Source: Tubiluchus corallicola (taxonomy: Eukaryota > Priapulida > Priapulimorpha > Priapulimorphida > Tubiluchidae). From it: a stretch of DNA of 64,000 bases. The notes under the pieces were generated by a model. The model did not search any database and was not told where the DNA came from. It saw nothing but the letters and a program-made list of their open reading frames with translations. This document shows, piece after piece, positions 27,240 through 42,200 of this stretch; the first letter of the stretch is position 1, and the number at the start of each line of letters is the position of its first letter. The position numbers and the translations under genes were made by a program. The stretch is from contig JAQGDQ010000127.1 of NCBI GenBank assembly GCA_030141605.1, forward strand, positions 434,001 to 498,000. The letters run 5' to 3'.

Positions 27240-30200
27240 TAGATAGATAGATAGATAGATATAAACCCAATAGTATATTTAATAAGGTACTGCCACACAC
27301 TGGTCGAGTTTGGCCATTTTCATTGTAATTTTGCGTGCAATACGTAGCACATTTACGAACTGTTGCGTAAAAATTTTGACACATTACTACTCTTATTTGA
27401 CCAAGTTGGAAAAATTAAACATGTGAAGCAAATGAAACAGTAAACAGCCGAACATGTTAGCACCTTAATTTTTGTGAATTATTAGAAAGAGTTCGCAAGT
27501 CCTGACGAATATTCTTGCATTTGAGTTTGTAAATTGCATTACATCAAATAGACAAAACAAGTCAGAATAACAGCTACCCATTAAAATAATTTTTGTTTCC
27601 ATTTATATTTAATTAATGCCAATTCCAAACTCAAATGTAAGAATGTTCATCAGCCGTTATTCAAACATAAATAGAAACAAAAATGCGCTTAAGAAAACTG
27701 TTCACTTCGACATGGTCAGTGCCAATCGACTGTTAATATTAACCAGAATTACTGATAAAACTGGAAAAGAACACATAGTGATTCAAGGTAGCTTCTAAAT
27801 TATTTGATGGGATATACCATATAATGGGATTTACTGGGCGACGGTCTTATGGTGATAATACATTCGTTTTTGAACACTTCATGGTACTGCTGTAGGAAGT
27901 TTTCTATAATTAGTAGTAGTAATGCTAGTCGCCAAAATAAACTAATAACGTTGCAGGTGCTCAAAGTAATCAAATTTCAGTATCGTTTAATTAAGAACTC
28001 CGACCTTACTTCTGTACTGAGGTTAATTATGCTATACATGCACTTAAATAAGAATAAATCCCCCAATCAGCCCTGTGCTAGTATCTCAAATGGTTCCACA
28101 TATTCTACTAGAAACTTAACAACAAGTTTACCCCAAAGAAGTTTTAATTAAATGAATGCGGTTCACCAAGGAAACTAGCAGAAGATTACAGGATTATTGC
28201 AATATTGCTGAACCTCTGTGGTACAACAGAATGAATTAATTAGTTTAAGAGAATCTACTCACCAAAATCTACTCAAATCGTAGTAAATGCCTTGAATAAC
28301 TTGATGTGCAAAAAGATGTGACAAAAAACAAATTTACCACAGTATTTTTAGCGGCAATCACTTTTTATTTTTCTCCAATCACTTCACATTCATTGGGCCA
28401 TTACGAAGTACAAATAAAAACATAAAATGTTTAAACATTCCAATTACCAGTAATGCATGATCAAGTGCAGAAACCTTATTAGCGTCTATCTCCACTTTTT
28501 CTCCATGAATAATCAGTTGTTCTTTCGTTTCTATTTCGCGCATATACAAACTACTTTAACAATTACTTGATTATCTGCTACGCTGCACTGTTTAGAATAT
28601 CGTGTACACAAATCGTACGTCAAAATATCACAATAATTGCTCTGTAGTGCTTATTCACAAACAAACAATGTTTCCAAGCCGCTTCAATACAGACAACTAG
28701 CCAGCATTAAACAATATTATACACGAATAGGCGAAGTAACCGTTAGACAGACAGAAGGCACAGAAATAAATCGTTCTAGGCGAACAGATTTCTGACATCA
28801 GCGCAACCAGAACCGGTCAACACGCACACACAAAACATAATCGGACAGTGACTGCCTCAAACACAGCAGCTTATGTACATAATCCTATTCTCGGCCAAGT
28901 TTTACTAGAAAACACAACACGATGAGCAAGTAAATAACACTAGACAGCAGAGGTTCCAACTTCCACAAGAGAATTCAAACAACTCTTTATAAGCAACTGA
29001 GTAAGTCTGTAAAATCAGTGGATCGCTTGTTGAGAAATCAGGACAGAAGCTATACAGAAAACCTGTTTGCTGGGCGCATCTAAATGAAATGCAAAAACGA
29101 ACTTCAAGCCATCGATTTGTATTTTTCCTTCATAGTGAAAGTGACAGAGCAATATTGCGTATATATGTTATCTTAAGGCAAATCCAATTTTTGGATGGAT
29201 TTCAAATAAAGGGTAAAAGCTTATTTATACACGTAGCTCAAGACACTACACGGGGGTCTGTACACTGCTCAACGTTCAGAAATGGCGATTATATCTTTAG
29301 AACTCAGGTGCTGTTGTTACCGCTCAGTACGACCCTGAGTCACAAACTTTCCCTTTCTGGCACAGCAACCGCCACAGGTCAGGTAAAAAACGGTAAACGT
29401 TAACCTCAGAATCATTAACGAAATACGAAAAGTTTAGATAATGATGGCGATGAGATCCCTAATAATACCAGAGAAAGTTGTGTACGACATTCGACATATG
29501 ATGCTGACAGGAGAAAAATATGCGGACAGCGCTAATTTTGTTGTGATAGGTAACACGTGTGATCCACATCCCCAAAAATACCACTGAAGGTATATTTAAA
29601 TTTATTTTCAAAAAATCTTTAACTCTACATACTTAAAATCCATTATTTACTAAAATCTCCGCTCATTACTTATCTGATCCACGTTTCACTTCGCAAACTG
29701 AAATTAATATATAATCTTCTCATCTCATTTTCACCGGATCTAATACCCTACTAGTTCCAACGGTGAATTCATTTCACCAATGCTGCACCACGCATAGGCA
29801 CACCACGAACCTGGCAAACATTTATCCTACCCGAGTACAACTGAGCTCCCCCGGATGCGAGGATATCGCGAACGGCAGTGAAATTCTTTTGACTATCAAA
29901 ACAGCGTACATACGTACTTTGTAAAAAACATATAAAACAGAGTACTTTACAAGTAAAAACAAGGCAGTGGCCTCCGGAAAGGTAATTAATGACATTTGTC
30001 CACCTAAAATATATTGCAAATTCTTGTACTCCAAGTAGTAACTTTAACATGGTCCATCTAGGCAATAGATGTCCGAAAACATTCCAATAGAAAATCTAAT
30101 GTGTTATGTACAATTTTTAGGACAGTGAACTTGGCCAAGAAAGAAGTCTGTTATTTCATTTATCAAATTCGATTTGAAGAAAATCAAAGTGCTTGTTATA

Positions 30201-33200
30201 AATCAGCAAGTCTGAATGAAAGGATTCTGTTATTATCAAACAACAGTGGAAATTGATTCGATAAAAAATGTAATACAAAAGTTAAGCACGGTGAAGCATC
30301 TAGATGGTTACTAGTTAGCTACTAATTGATACAGGTTAAAAATTGTAAGTTGTCTAGAAATTTTTGCAACGGTATTTTCTAAACTGCAACATCCTGGCTG
30401 TCGAAAAATATAACTTTAAACCAAAACCAAAAAAGATATTTTTTATAATTGCAACATTCTACATGCAAAAGTTGCAACAGTGAGTCACAACTCAGTCTGG
30501 TTACAAATATCAACGCGCATTATTCTGACATTCGTTACATAAATGTTTTTAAAATATCAGTAACAGAAGTTGATCCGACTGTCAACTGTAACTAACAGAA
30601 AACGGAAGAATTAAAGGCGTAGTGGTATCTGTCCAGCTCCAGCAATAAACAGTAGTATTGTACACAATGAAATCAGTCTTCAAAATTAATTTTTCGAGGA
30701 CACACAACCACCTAGATGAAATTTCATCATCTTAATATCGTCATCTTAAATGTCACATAAAATTTTTCGCATATAAAGTAAACTTTTTTTCTTAGAAAAA
30801 GGAGCAGCTGACTTACATCATCTTAATATCGTCATCTTAAATGTCGCATAAAATTTTTCGCATATAAAGTAAACTTTTTTTCTTAGAAAAAGGAGCAGCT
30901 GACATATATTTCTTACATATATTATCGAATTTGCAACTAACTATTGTATCTGAAACTAATGTTGAGGAAATAAAATTGACTGAATTAAACTGAAATGAAT
31001 ACCCTATTCTAGTCAAACATTTCTCTGACCACCTTTCTCCGGGAATGGTAGCGACGATAAAGCCAGCCTTTGCTGTTATTGCTGCTGGGGCTGCTGCAAT
31101 CGGGCCACATGCTATTTTGTCATGTGCTTGTCCTTCAAATTTAAGTTAGTGAGTATATAATGATTTTATTTAACTATCAAATAAAACCTAAGAAATAAAG
31201 ATACGTCCACCAAGAATCTTGGGATCACTTTCAATGGGAAATTTTAGGGATAACTAATATATGTCCTATCCAAAATAAGTGACATGGCAGCGTTGGAATG
31301 TATTTCTTTCGGTGTGCGGTAAAAATGGCACAGGAAAAAATGGCTTGGTAAAAATGATACACAGGAAAAAATGGCACTGGAAAAAAGTGGCATGGTAAAA
31401 ATGGCCCAAGAAAAAATGGCACAGGTAAAATTGGCATAGAAAAAATGCACATACGTTATTTTGATGCAATGGATTTCTTTAATAAAACTAGAATGCGCTC
31501 AGTAGGAAGCACATCTATACAAAAGCCGAAAAATCCTAAACTTATTCGTCCGATTGTTTAGATTAAAAAAAAATTTAATTCAAAGATAAATAAGCAAACA
31601 TACCAAAGTGTACATGTATTAGTATTATATAAACTAGCAACACTTAAATAGATTTATAATCAATAATGCACAAACGTTCCACATAGCGTTTATCTACTTT
31701 TTTAACTGTTAATTTTGGCAATGGCAATAGAGTGACAAACATATGTGTACCAAGTCACCTTATAAGACCATACATATTAACAAGCAGAAGGTTATAGACA
31801 ACGTTACACAGTGTTACAGAATTTCTCGAAATTGAACTGGAACTAACTCGCAGTTGTTTGTCAGGTGGAGATAACAAAAAAGAAGTACTAAACACTCCCT
31901 GTGAGACCTCCACGAATGTTTTTTGTACGTGGTGTTCGGTTATGTATTGCGAAAAAAGAACCGCCTTTCTTCACAAAGTTTCTTGGAAATCTGTTAGATA
32001 GTTTTAGCGCAATAGGCCTACTGCCATAACAGACAAAAAACAACAAAACAAACTGTGTATTGAAGCATAACTTCCTTGGGAGAGGCAAAAATAACTAATA
32101 TAATAATTATTATTAACAGGGTAACCACTGTTACCCTAACCCAAAACACATCTTTTACGAAGTGTGCCCTAACCCAAAACACATCTTTTACGAAGTGTGC
32201 CCTAACCCTAAACACCTATTTTACTAAGTGTGATATTTTTTTCTTGTGCCATTTTTTCCTGTACCATTTTTACATGTGCTATTTTATCCAGTTTTCCACT
32301 TCTGTCGCGTTACCCTTCAGCGTCCAAAATTCAGAATTATAGGAAATGTAAGTTCAACTAGTGCAGTGTAAGTTCAATTACCCTCACAACCTCTGTGTAA
32401 GCTTCGCTAGTACTGTAACGTCATCCACTGTCACACTACAGACTTCAACTCAAACAAAAACAACTCAATTATAAACATTTCAAAGTCACGCTATATACAA
32501 TAATCCAAGTTTCCACTTGAAGAACAATCTACAATACACTCTGCACTACTTTGAGAAAGACGTAATTATTTGGAAAATGAAATTCCTCCAAAATCTGCTT
32601 TAATCACAATGATAATGCTTGTAGCACAAAGTCGTTTATACTTAACGTGTCACCGAATAGATATGAAAATTGGGTCACAATCACGAATCAAGGTCATTTT
32701 GTATATACGGATAAAAATCGGTTGTCCGCCTAGTACTACTATGAAAAGCCAATTTACATAAAATCCATTCAAAACTAACAATAATCTGGACTCAAGGACA
32801 GGAATTCCAATATTAGCTCTGCTCTAAAAGATGCATCCTGTGCTTGATGATCACTCCTAATACAAGAAATGAGTGTGGTAGCCTGGTAAATCCCTAATAC
32901 GATAATTATTAGGTTCAACAGTTAACGACCTGTCAGATCACGTTTAAACTGCAGCGCGCTGACATACTCAAAATACATTGCAAACAATACCAGTTTAATT
33001 AGGCCCATTTCCAGGACCTCTACACAGGAGAAACTTTTATTCTCATCTCATCCCATTCCCTACAATTCAAAAATGTTTATAATTCTTCCACGCACCCGAA
33101 AACTAAGGCAAAGTGTCTTATAAATCAATGTAACACCAAATAAAACAAAATATACACGAGAAGAATGCACAAGACAATAGACGACGATCGAGTACATAAT

Positions 33201-36200
33201 TCATTCAAATGGTATCATTCAAAATATGTAAGAGAGACATATGAGCAGTGAGTCAGTAAGGTTTTCCTATCGACTAATCCATTTACACGAAGAACAAAAT
33301 TGCGACCAAATATCACAAAATGCAGATACTGTAAACTAAAAGTTTTTATTGGTTTTACGTTGAAAAATCTTAATTGTATGACTAATTTTCCACAGTGTAC
33401 CTTAACTAGATAATAAACAAGCTTGTGAAATAATCAAGTACTACTCAATTGTAGCTTACCATGCGGTAATCTATCCATGTTTCATGGTCATAGAAAAACG
33501 AACCACCTAAGTCTGCAGGCAGCGCCTCTTCGTCAATGTATGGTATTAATGCTTCTTGAGATTTCAATAATTCAATCTGAAAGACAAAATTTTCCATTTT
33601 AGCGTTTAAATTTATACAATAAGCTACTGTAACTAAAAGTTTCAGAACTATTCCTAAAACTCAAAACAAAACTTGACGCAACAGTATAAACTACTATTCA
33701 TTGGACGGCCATCCATAGGTTTCAAATCTGTTAAAATATAATATACATGTATTATAAAGTACTGCTATTACAAAATATATTATCCATAAAGACACACATG
33801 CACGCACGCAAACAAATGATATGCAACTTTACAGACTTGACGCACAAAGACAATTAGATGCACTTACACTATTACGTAAATAAACATTAAACTAACCTTC
33901 AAACATGATATAGGTTTCAGGTGCAAAGATACATGATAAATCAATTTACTTAAAAGTGCCGCATTATTGATGGTTAGGCTGCTCTGGTTTTATTGACGTT
34001 TAATGTCAAGGGTTAAATGTAAACAAAACAACAAGAATGAATGTTAATTTCAAAGAACTGCATAAAACTATCCGCTTTGTATCAGCATCTATTCATGTTA
34101 ATTTGAACTCCATAAAATAGCATTGTTTCAGAATCTAGTTTTACACCAATATAAAAATTGTGTAAATTGAAAACAAGCTACACAGATATTCGGTACTGTT
34201 AATCCCTGTTAATTAACTTTTTTCACAATGCACACTTTCAAGACTGCAATATCCAAGCCCATAATATTCATTCTAAGAATAAACTGGAGTAAAAGTGCTT
34301 GTTGTCCATCAAGGATGAGTCTAGATCTGTATCAGCTTCCAATGGTAAATAAGGACAAAAAGAGTACTAGCCATATAACATTTTAGCTTCCGCATGAAAC
34401 AATGACGTAAAGTAATTTTCTGTTTCGTAAAACTAGCACGTCATAAGCGTGCATATATAATAACTGCTATAGATCTAGTACCTGCACTCCTTTTTTAAAC
34501 TTTATGAATGATTTTACCTATCAATTTAAAAGGACCCATATCACATATACCTCTCTTTAATACAGTTTTGTTCCTTAGAGTCTAAAAGTTTTTTTAATGT
34601 TGTTCTGAATTATGAAAGAAATCCAAGTGAAAAGCACTTAAAACATTAAAAACAACCTCATTTAAATAACGGTAAGAAACAACGAATCACAAGCTATAAC
34701 AAACATACGTGATTATGCATTTATTTATAAACTAACGAGCTACCAAGGATTAGATGATGGCCTCTCATTTTAGGATTGTTTAACCATGTTTTGATTCTAT
34801 TTTAATACAAAGATACAAGAATAATATCAAAACTTTGCATGTGCGTCTTGTACAGAGAAGCTATGCTACACAAACATAGCATGGTATGTTCTACTAAAAT
34901 ACAAAAATTAACGTTTAAATTCAATTGTATTTCTACAATAGTTATAGAAGATTTCACAGACACGCACCCTGAATTCATGACATGAAAACAAACACAGCGA
35001 AGGTTAGGTATCGTGAATTTAAACCAGCTGATTTCTGAAATCTCAGCATAATTCAAATGAATGTTTTATTTTAGAAGTTAAAGAATCCTTGAAAATTGAA
35101 TTAATAAAGTGCATTTAAGGCTAAATGAGTTGAATAGCAAACACTTTATTAAAAGCTCAACAGGGATAATAGGAATCTGACCTGACTCTGTTCGTTTTTC
35201 TCATACTTATATAGCTCATTATAGTTTACAATGATTATTTGTAATAAATTTACCCAAGGATATAAAATTGAGGAGAAAAGAATAAGAATTATATAAAAAA
35301 TTAGGAAGTAAAAATTAAAATAATTAATCTCTGTGTCTCTTAAACTTTTCTGGCAAATACAAACTTCAAAGATCTTAAATCCAAAAACGACTTGCCTATA
35401 AACGCAATGCCAAAATATTTTGCAATTTTCTAGGGCAGTAACGTTTATCATATAACACAGCTTTTGTAACAATAATATTGCTTACATGAACTGAATTACA
35501 ATGCGCAAAGTTAAACTCATAAGGCTTGGCAACATACAAGTGCAAAGTGACTGTAACTCAATAATTAATAAGACGTCAGAAATCCTAAATAGAAACACTG
35601 TGAAAAATTGTGGAAAACTAAGCAGTTAAAACTTTTAATAATGTTTTTCTCTTGAAACAACGTGTCAGTCGGAAATTAGACTACTAGCGAGTTAATTACT
35701 GTGCAAGTGAAACTTACACAATGTCAGTTTGAAGTAAAGCAGGCTAAAGCGCGTGCAGTAAAGCAATAAATCCACTTACTGTGTCATCATGTAAAATGTG
35801 ATGAGAATAATAAATCTTTAAAACTTTTAAATAGACAATAAATTTACGATTTATATTAAATATGGTGCACAGCATAAGTGTTTAGCATAAATGTCATTTG
35901 AAACAGCACAATTACACGTGATATGACCAAATTTCTGCCTAGAGTTGCATTATTTATACAGTAGAAGCAATTCAATTATGTACTCATTCGTTTACAAGCT
36001 TCTCAAAAAAATCATTGTGAATTTTGAAGAGCTTGCTGTTTAATTGTTTAAATGAGTAAAACGCTTATTATAACTAGACTGAATGAATTCATATCCAAAT
36101 CCGGAAGCATGACCGTGTTTGTCACTTCACTATGCCTAGTCCAAAATGGCTTACTCGTGAATGTTAGAAGCTGTAGATTATTACTCTCATGTGAATTTTT

Positions 36201-39200
36201 TAGTGTGAGCAGTGCTCGTGACTAATTATGATTTGGCTATGCCTAGTCCCGTGCGGTTTACTTGAATGGCTGAACAGTTTGCACTAACATCTAATTTTGA
36301 ACATTCCTCACTCGGGCCTTTGGACAATCCAGCTTTTTAGACATGCCATTATCCACGTCCCTACACAGGTGTCTCCCTTGCAAGTTTTGCGACTCTAGGT
36401 ATTATAGTTTTTAAGAGTTACTCAATGTTTAGTTTTAGTTTAGTTTAGTTTAATTTTGTAATCATTAAAATTGAACATTTACACATTACAACGAAAAGAT
36501 TAGTATAAACTCAATGCACTAAAGATTATAGCAAAATAAGAGAACGAAACCGTATTTATATCTAGATGTTTGACAAAAAAGGTAGCTCAAGCAACTTAGG
36601 GTTGCATGTACTTACAAGTTCTACATTATTTTCAGGGGCTAGCAAGTGATGTAATTTGCGATTTTCACATTTCATTTGCTCTACGAAAACTCTTATACAA
36701 AGACTTTTTCGCCTTTCATGTAGCTTTGGGAGCTTCAAAATTTGACGGCATCATCATAGTAAATATCCCTCAACATAATAGTGTTCATAGAATCATTTGG
36801 CTGGCCATTACACGTTATATACACCCTGTCTTAATTGCAGATTAGATGATGGTCTAACACAATTAATGCTCATGAGCATCGGCCTTCAACTTGACACAGC
36901 CACAAGCCAATTTATTATCTACACAGTCATCTTAAATAATATTTCGTGCAGTAATTATTACATATCGAAACTTTTTTGCATACATCTTAATGATCTCAAT
37001 GTGCAATTGACGTTCAGACCTTGGAAAATTAAGACCTTCTCTGCAGACAAAAAGCACTTTGTGTGCAACTATGTCTTAAAATCCAACAATGCCCGAATCC
37101 AATGAGACTATGTGGCCACTATAGAGAAGTTCTGCAAACTAATCACAAACCCAGAACACAATAGTTACAAAGAATGTACAGCGCACAAGACCAACAGGAG
37201 GAAATTGGAAAACGAATCAAAAGCTCAGAACCACCCACGATTATACAAACTTCTGTAAGTAGCACCTGTCAGCAGCACCAGCCTATCCATGAAAAATATG
37301 GTTTGCGAATCAGGGATACAAATAAATCCGCGAGTTTGACTTGAACACAATCAATTTGTCTCTTTTGTGCTGCGCAGTAACGCAAACGAATTTAGTGTGT
37401 CTGAAGCATTTAGTAATGTTATATGCAGACCGAACCAGATTTCGAGACGTATTTTTAGCTGAATGTGAAACCTATAAAATGATTTTTTCTTTTACAGTAC
37501 CAGATTTTCAACCACAGCTAAAAATAATCTAGTATATAACATATTCAGAGAGAACATAATTGTTTTTTAAGAGTGACCTAACGTGAAAGAATTATTAGCA
37601 CGGAAATTTAATTTCGCACTCGCGCCCAGTTATAAGCATTTTAGTCATTCGCAAGCTAAAAACACAGCGTATGCATCTTCGAAATGCGTTGCGAAAAAAA
37701 CAGACGTTGTACCTCTCGGTTTAGTTGTGACGTAGTGCACACGAGAACTCATGCGTTAGCACAGTGGTAAACTTAAAATTTAAAATTTTAAACTTGAAAT
37801 TTGCTGAGTTTATGTGTATCATACTGAATGTTACACAGTTACAGTAGAACTGTACTTCAATTTTCGCTTTCACAAACACGTGGAACGTGCCTCTGGAATG
37901 GCTGTTAAAAATTATGCTCCGTTGTGACGTCAGCACTAACTGTGCCTGCCGGCAATTAATTTAGCTTTTAACCTATTATTTAATTCTCATAAACACTTCG
38001 GCATTATAATAGGTGTTAAAATGTAAACTTTTTACCGTACTTCAAGATGGGGTACGATATGAAAAATCATCCTGTTTTCCTTTAAGTACAGTGCGAAGTT
38101 TTGCAAATCTCTGATGCGGGATTCCCCAGTAGTCTCTTTACATTCTCTATTTGTTCCAACAAAACGAAGCAAAATGTTTGAAAATGGGTACAGATGAACT
38201 AAAGTTTTGGACACCTCTTCTAGTCGAATTAGAAAAAATCTGAAAAAACTACTGCACAAGTAGGATTTGATATTTTTACTAACTCCTTCAGGGACTTCAA
38301 GAGCTGCACCTTGTTGGAAAAACTACAATGTTAATATGTGTTGTTCCATATGGTGCTCTAAATCTACACTGAATTTTCGTTGCTTATCGAAGAACCTCGT
38401 GCCAGACGGGTTTTGCACCTCATTTCTAAGTTCTAAAGTTACTGTCATTGCCACATCAAGGGTTCAGGGTTTCATTCAAAAAATAAAGAAACCAATTACC
38501 AAAGGACCCTTTTGATTCACGTAAAAGTCAGTTGAGGAACATAAAAGATTTTGTCACATAATTTATTATTTTTCCTTACAAGCCTATACTGATCAGTAAT
38601 TTTAAAATATGAATGAAAGAACGGCCACGAGTGACGAATCAACTAGAAAAACCGAGACCACACCCCTCACATCTCACTAGCAATAACTTGGTCGGCACCA
38701 TCCAACGACGCATTTTGTCTAATTTCACATCAGCACGCACCTGCCAGATGTGCGGCCTATTGCCAGCTATTAAATATTCATAACGAAAAAAATCGCTTGT
38801 ATTTAAACGCAAATAGAGTACGAATTTAAACATTTAATAATTAAGATGAGAACAATAATTAAATTTCGACGACTAATGTTCATTGTTAATTAATGCCAGC
38901 AACGTGGCAGGTGGTACACTGATTGGTACACTCCAATACCACACACTACCGGACACTTTAATCTAAATGTAAACGCACTTAGATAAACAAATTTGAAAAG
39001 AAAAGCAAACACTGTCCGTGATAAACGGAAACTATCCAAATAAAATTGTCTCAGTGAACGAAAATGCTAATAAACAGTAAATAAAACAGAAATTCAAAAT
39101 TTTCCCAAGAAACTTGAAACGGCATGAAATTGTGAGTTCTTCGGAACACTTTTTACGTTATCTCAGCCCAAACACGTAATACAGCCCAGAAGTGGCTTGT

Positions 39201-42200
39201 TTTCTAAATTAATGTATCGGGTCTTACATATCTTTTAATATATGTTACTATACAATGCACCAACAATGGCGGTTGCGACATCACAGGCCCTCTCTCCATG
39301 TACGGTATCAGGAACAAATTGACATAAATATGAGTGCACTGAATTAATAGAATGACATACTTACATATGAATGCAGGTAAAAATGACACAGGAAAAATGG
39401 CACCGTAAAATGGCACAGGAAAAATGGCACAAATGGAAAAGTAAGTGAAAACGGCATTGGAAAAATTGCACAAATGGAAAAACAGGTAAAAATGGCACAG
39501 GAAAAAATGGCACAGGGTAAAATGGCACAGGAAAAAATGGCACACTTATTAAAATATGAGTTTAGGGTTAGGATTAGCGGGTGGGATAATTATTTTAGTT
39601 ATTTTTACCTAAGCCAGAGAAGTTATGCTTCAACACAGTTTGTTTGTTTGTTTGTTATGTCTTTTATGGCAGTAAGCCTATTACGCAACACCCACCTAAT
39701 AGATGTCAATGAAACTTTGTGGAGAAGGCGGGTACCGGGTGCCATAATGGGAATCGTTTCCCAAAACTTGATCGAACACCACGTAGATAAAAAATGCGTG
39801 AAACACTTTTGTTGGTCTATATAACACCAACACAGGCACATTTCTGTATGTTTGCTTGTTTATGTTTGTGTTAATTTTTTTAATCAAAAGAATCAAATAA
39901 ATAAGTTTAAGATTGTTCGGCTTATGCACAGATCTACTTCATAGTGAGCGCATTCCAGTTTTATTATAGAATACGTAATGCACGTAGTATGTCTGCTGTA
40001 GGTTATTCGTTATTACGAAAATCATTTGTGTGTAATTATATTCGAAGCGCGGTATTATGCATCTATTCATTTTTTTGCGAACGTTAAAGCTGCCCCTCAA
40101 AAGAAAACTGTTGCCGACCGACAGACGGAGAAGTACCTATTTAACATAACAGTGTAGCATCCGGATTTAATTCTTATATCGTCACCGCTGCCGCCACAAA
40201 AACTCAATGGGAAGAGAAGTAAACAAGCAATCCAGCGAATACCATTGTGCAAACTGAAGTTTACGCCCACCCCGTCTCTGAACTTCTAGCCTACCCCTAA
40301 AAAAACCAGGTGTCTGTATGGCTATACAGTGTGTACATACAAACTCAAGGCAGAATAATATTTGATATAAATACTGTAACAATGTGAAAGACAGTAAAAG
40401 AACATTTGCGCGACGCTAGTGAATGTTTGGGCAAAATGTTACCAAGGATAAGTAAGCGCGTGCATTAATTGTGCTTGAGAAAATTAAGTAGATAACAAAC
40501 TTGATTAAAGCAAAAACTACACACTACACATTCCAGTAGCGTTGGCGCTTAATCATAGTAATAAATAAATTAATGCAAAAACATTTCGCTCAGTGTACAT
40601 GCACGGATGCACGTAGCTGATGTTACAAACTTATGAAATACTTGCTAACTTAATTGCATTCCAAAGTCACATTACTTATTACTATTTCGAAGCTAAAAGA
40701 AGCTTTCTCTCGCATACAGAGCAAAAACTCCGATATGTACAAAATAAATTACAAACAGAACATGTAAGATTGAAAAAAAATGCAGAAAATCAGTTTCTGG
40801 ATACAATTATTATTTGAGCGTGCAAATTATATGGAATCAACTGCTCATAAATAAACATGCCCTCAGTATTTTGAGACCAACAGGTCACAGTTGTTTAGCG
40901 TAAGCTCTTGCGCGTTCTATAACTACTAATTTGTCAACAATTCTACCAGAAAAACTAATGGTCTTAGACCAGAAATACGAGATACAAATATCAGAACGAA
41001 AACTAATTGGTCGATGATGAAAAGGCGGCATTGTGCATTACAGTTAATGATGATGACACCAGGGAAGTCCGCAAGTAGTGGCGCACCGACAGAGAAAGTT
41101 ACAGATTGTTCTGTATTCTGCCGACGCAGACATTCTTTTTTAATACCACATAGATAATCTTTGCGGACATGGGGCTACTTTTAATTAGAAGTAACAACAC
41201 TGTTTGCTTATCGCGCACCCTAGTGACCCTCATAATAACTATGAAACAAACGTGTACAATAGCTTGTACATAACCAACTGCAGATTTATGATTACAGTAA
41301 ATCAAACTAAAATATTAAGTTAACATTTCACTTTTATTTCTTTTAAATGTATCAAAGTAGGTTTAAAACTACACACTGTTTGCACGAACAGTGTTAACAT
41401 GGGTTCTACACTATGCTTGGCCAATCTTGAAACATTTACTTGAATCTAATGTTTCAGGCAATAACACTTCTTTGTCAAGGTGCAAAAATCAAAATACAAA
41501 TACTGTAATTAATTTACATTTTTAGGTTCTAATAGATTTTTATTAAGCTGTAACATTATTCTGAAGAAGATCGCATATCTAATTCAATAGAAAAAATTAA
41601 TGAAATAGTTATTTTCCTTTCTTAATCTACTCACAGATATTTATCTATTTAAAATTTTTAACTACAAAATCTGTTGCCAATTTGTTTTCATTTTATCTTC
41701 AATGAGCGATATCTTCATGTTATCTTTTATCCAACAGGGATGGCCATGGACAGTGGTGTTGGGTCAAAGTGTTTTCCATAAAACAAAAAATTGGACAATT
41801 TCATGAAATTTCTGATTATCGATGACACTGCCATTGTGTGGAAAGAAAAAGTTTTTCAATTCAGGATGGTTGAATTTTCTCATCTGCTTTTATAATAAAA
41901 TGGAAACTGATTAAAAAAGTCAGTCACCCAAAGTTTGCTAAACCTAGTGTAACTAGTATGATATTTGTAATTCAATTTTTCATATAACGTCACCTCCCAG
42001 TCAAAATATATTGGAACTAAAACATTCAAATGGCTACGACATTTCTATTTCAATTTTACATGCAGTTTTAAAAAAAGAAGTATCCCAAAACGTTAGTATC
42101 AAATGTTTTAAACAAAACAAAATGGCTTACAGTTGGACCATTTATCTTGACAGCTGAAAGTTTAAAAAACAACACACCAAGACCAAGGCAGGTGAAATAC

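Noticed and set aside
27184-27384. Ile-Tyr repeat frame
   Set aside because: Translation of the (AT)n(GATA)n microsatellite.
31231-31469. Three overlapping Phe/Pro-rich frames on the minus strand
   Set aside because: Translations of the AAAATGGCACAGG array in three frames; likewise the frames at 39204-39545.
32134-32232. Interstitial telomere
   Set aside because: The CCCTAA words are part of a 33-bp unit in a dispersed repeat, not a (CCCTAA)n tract.
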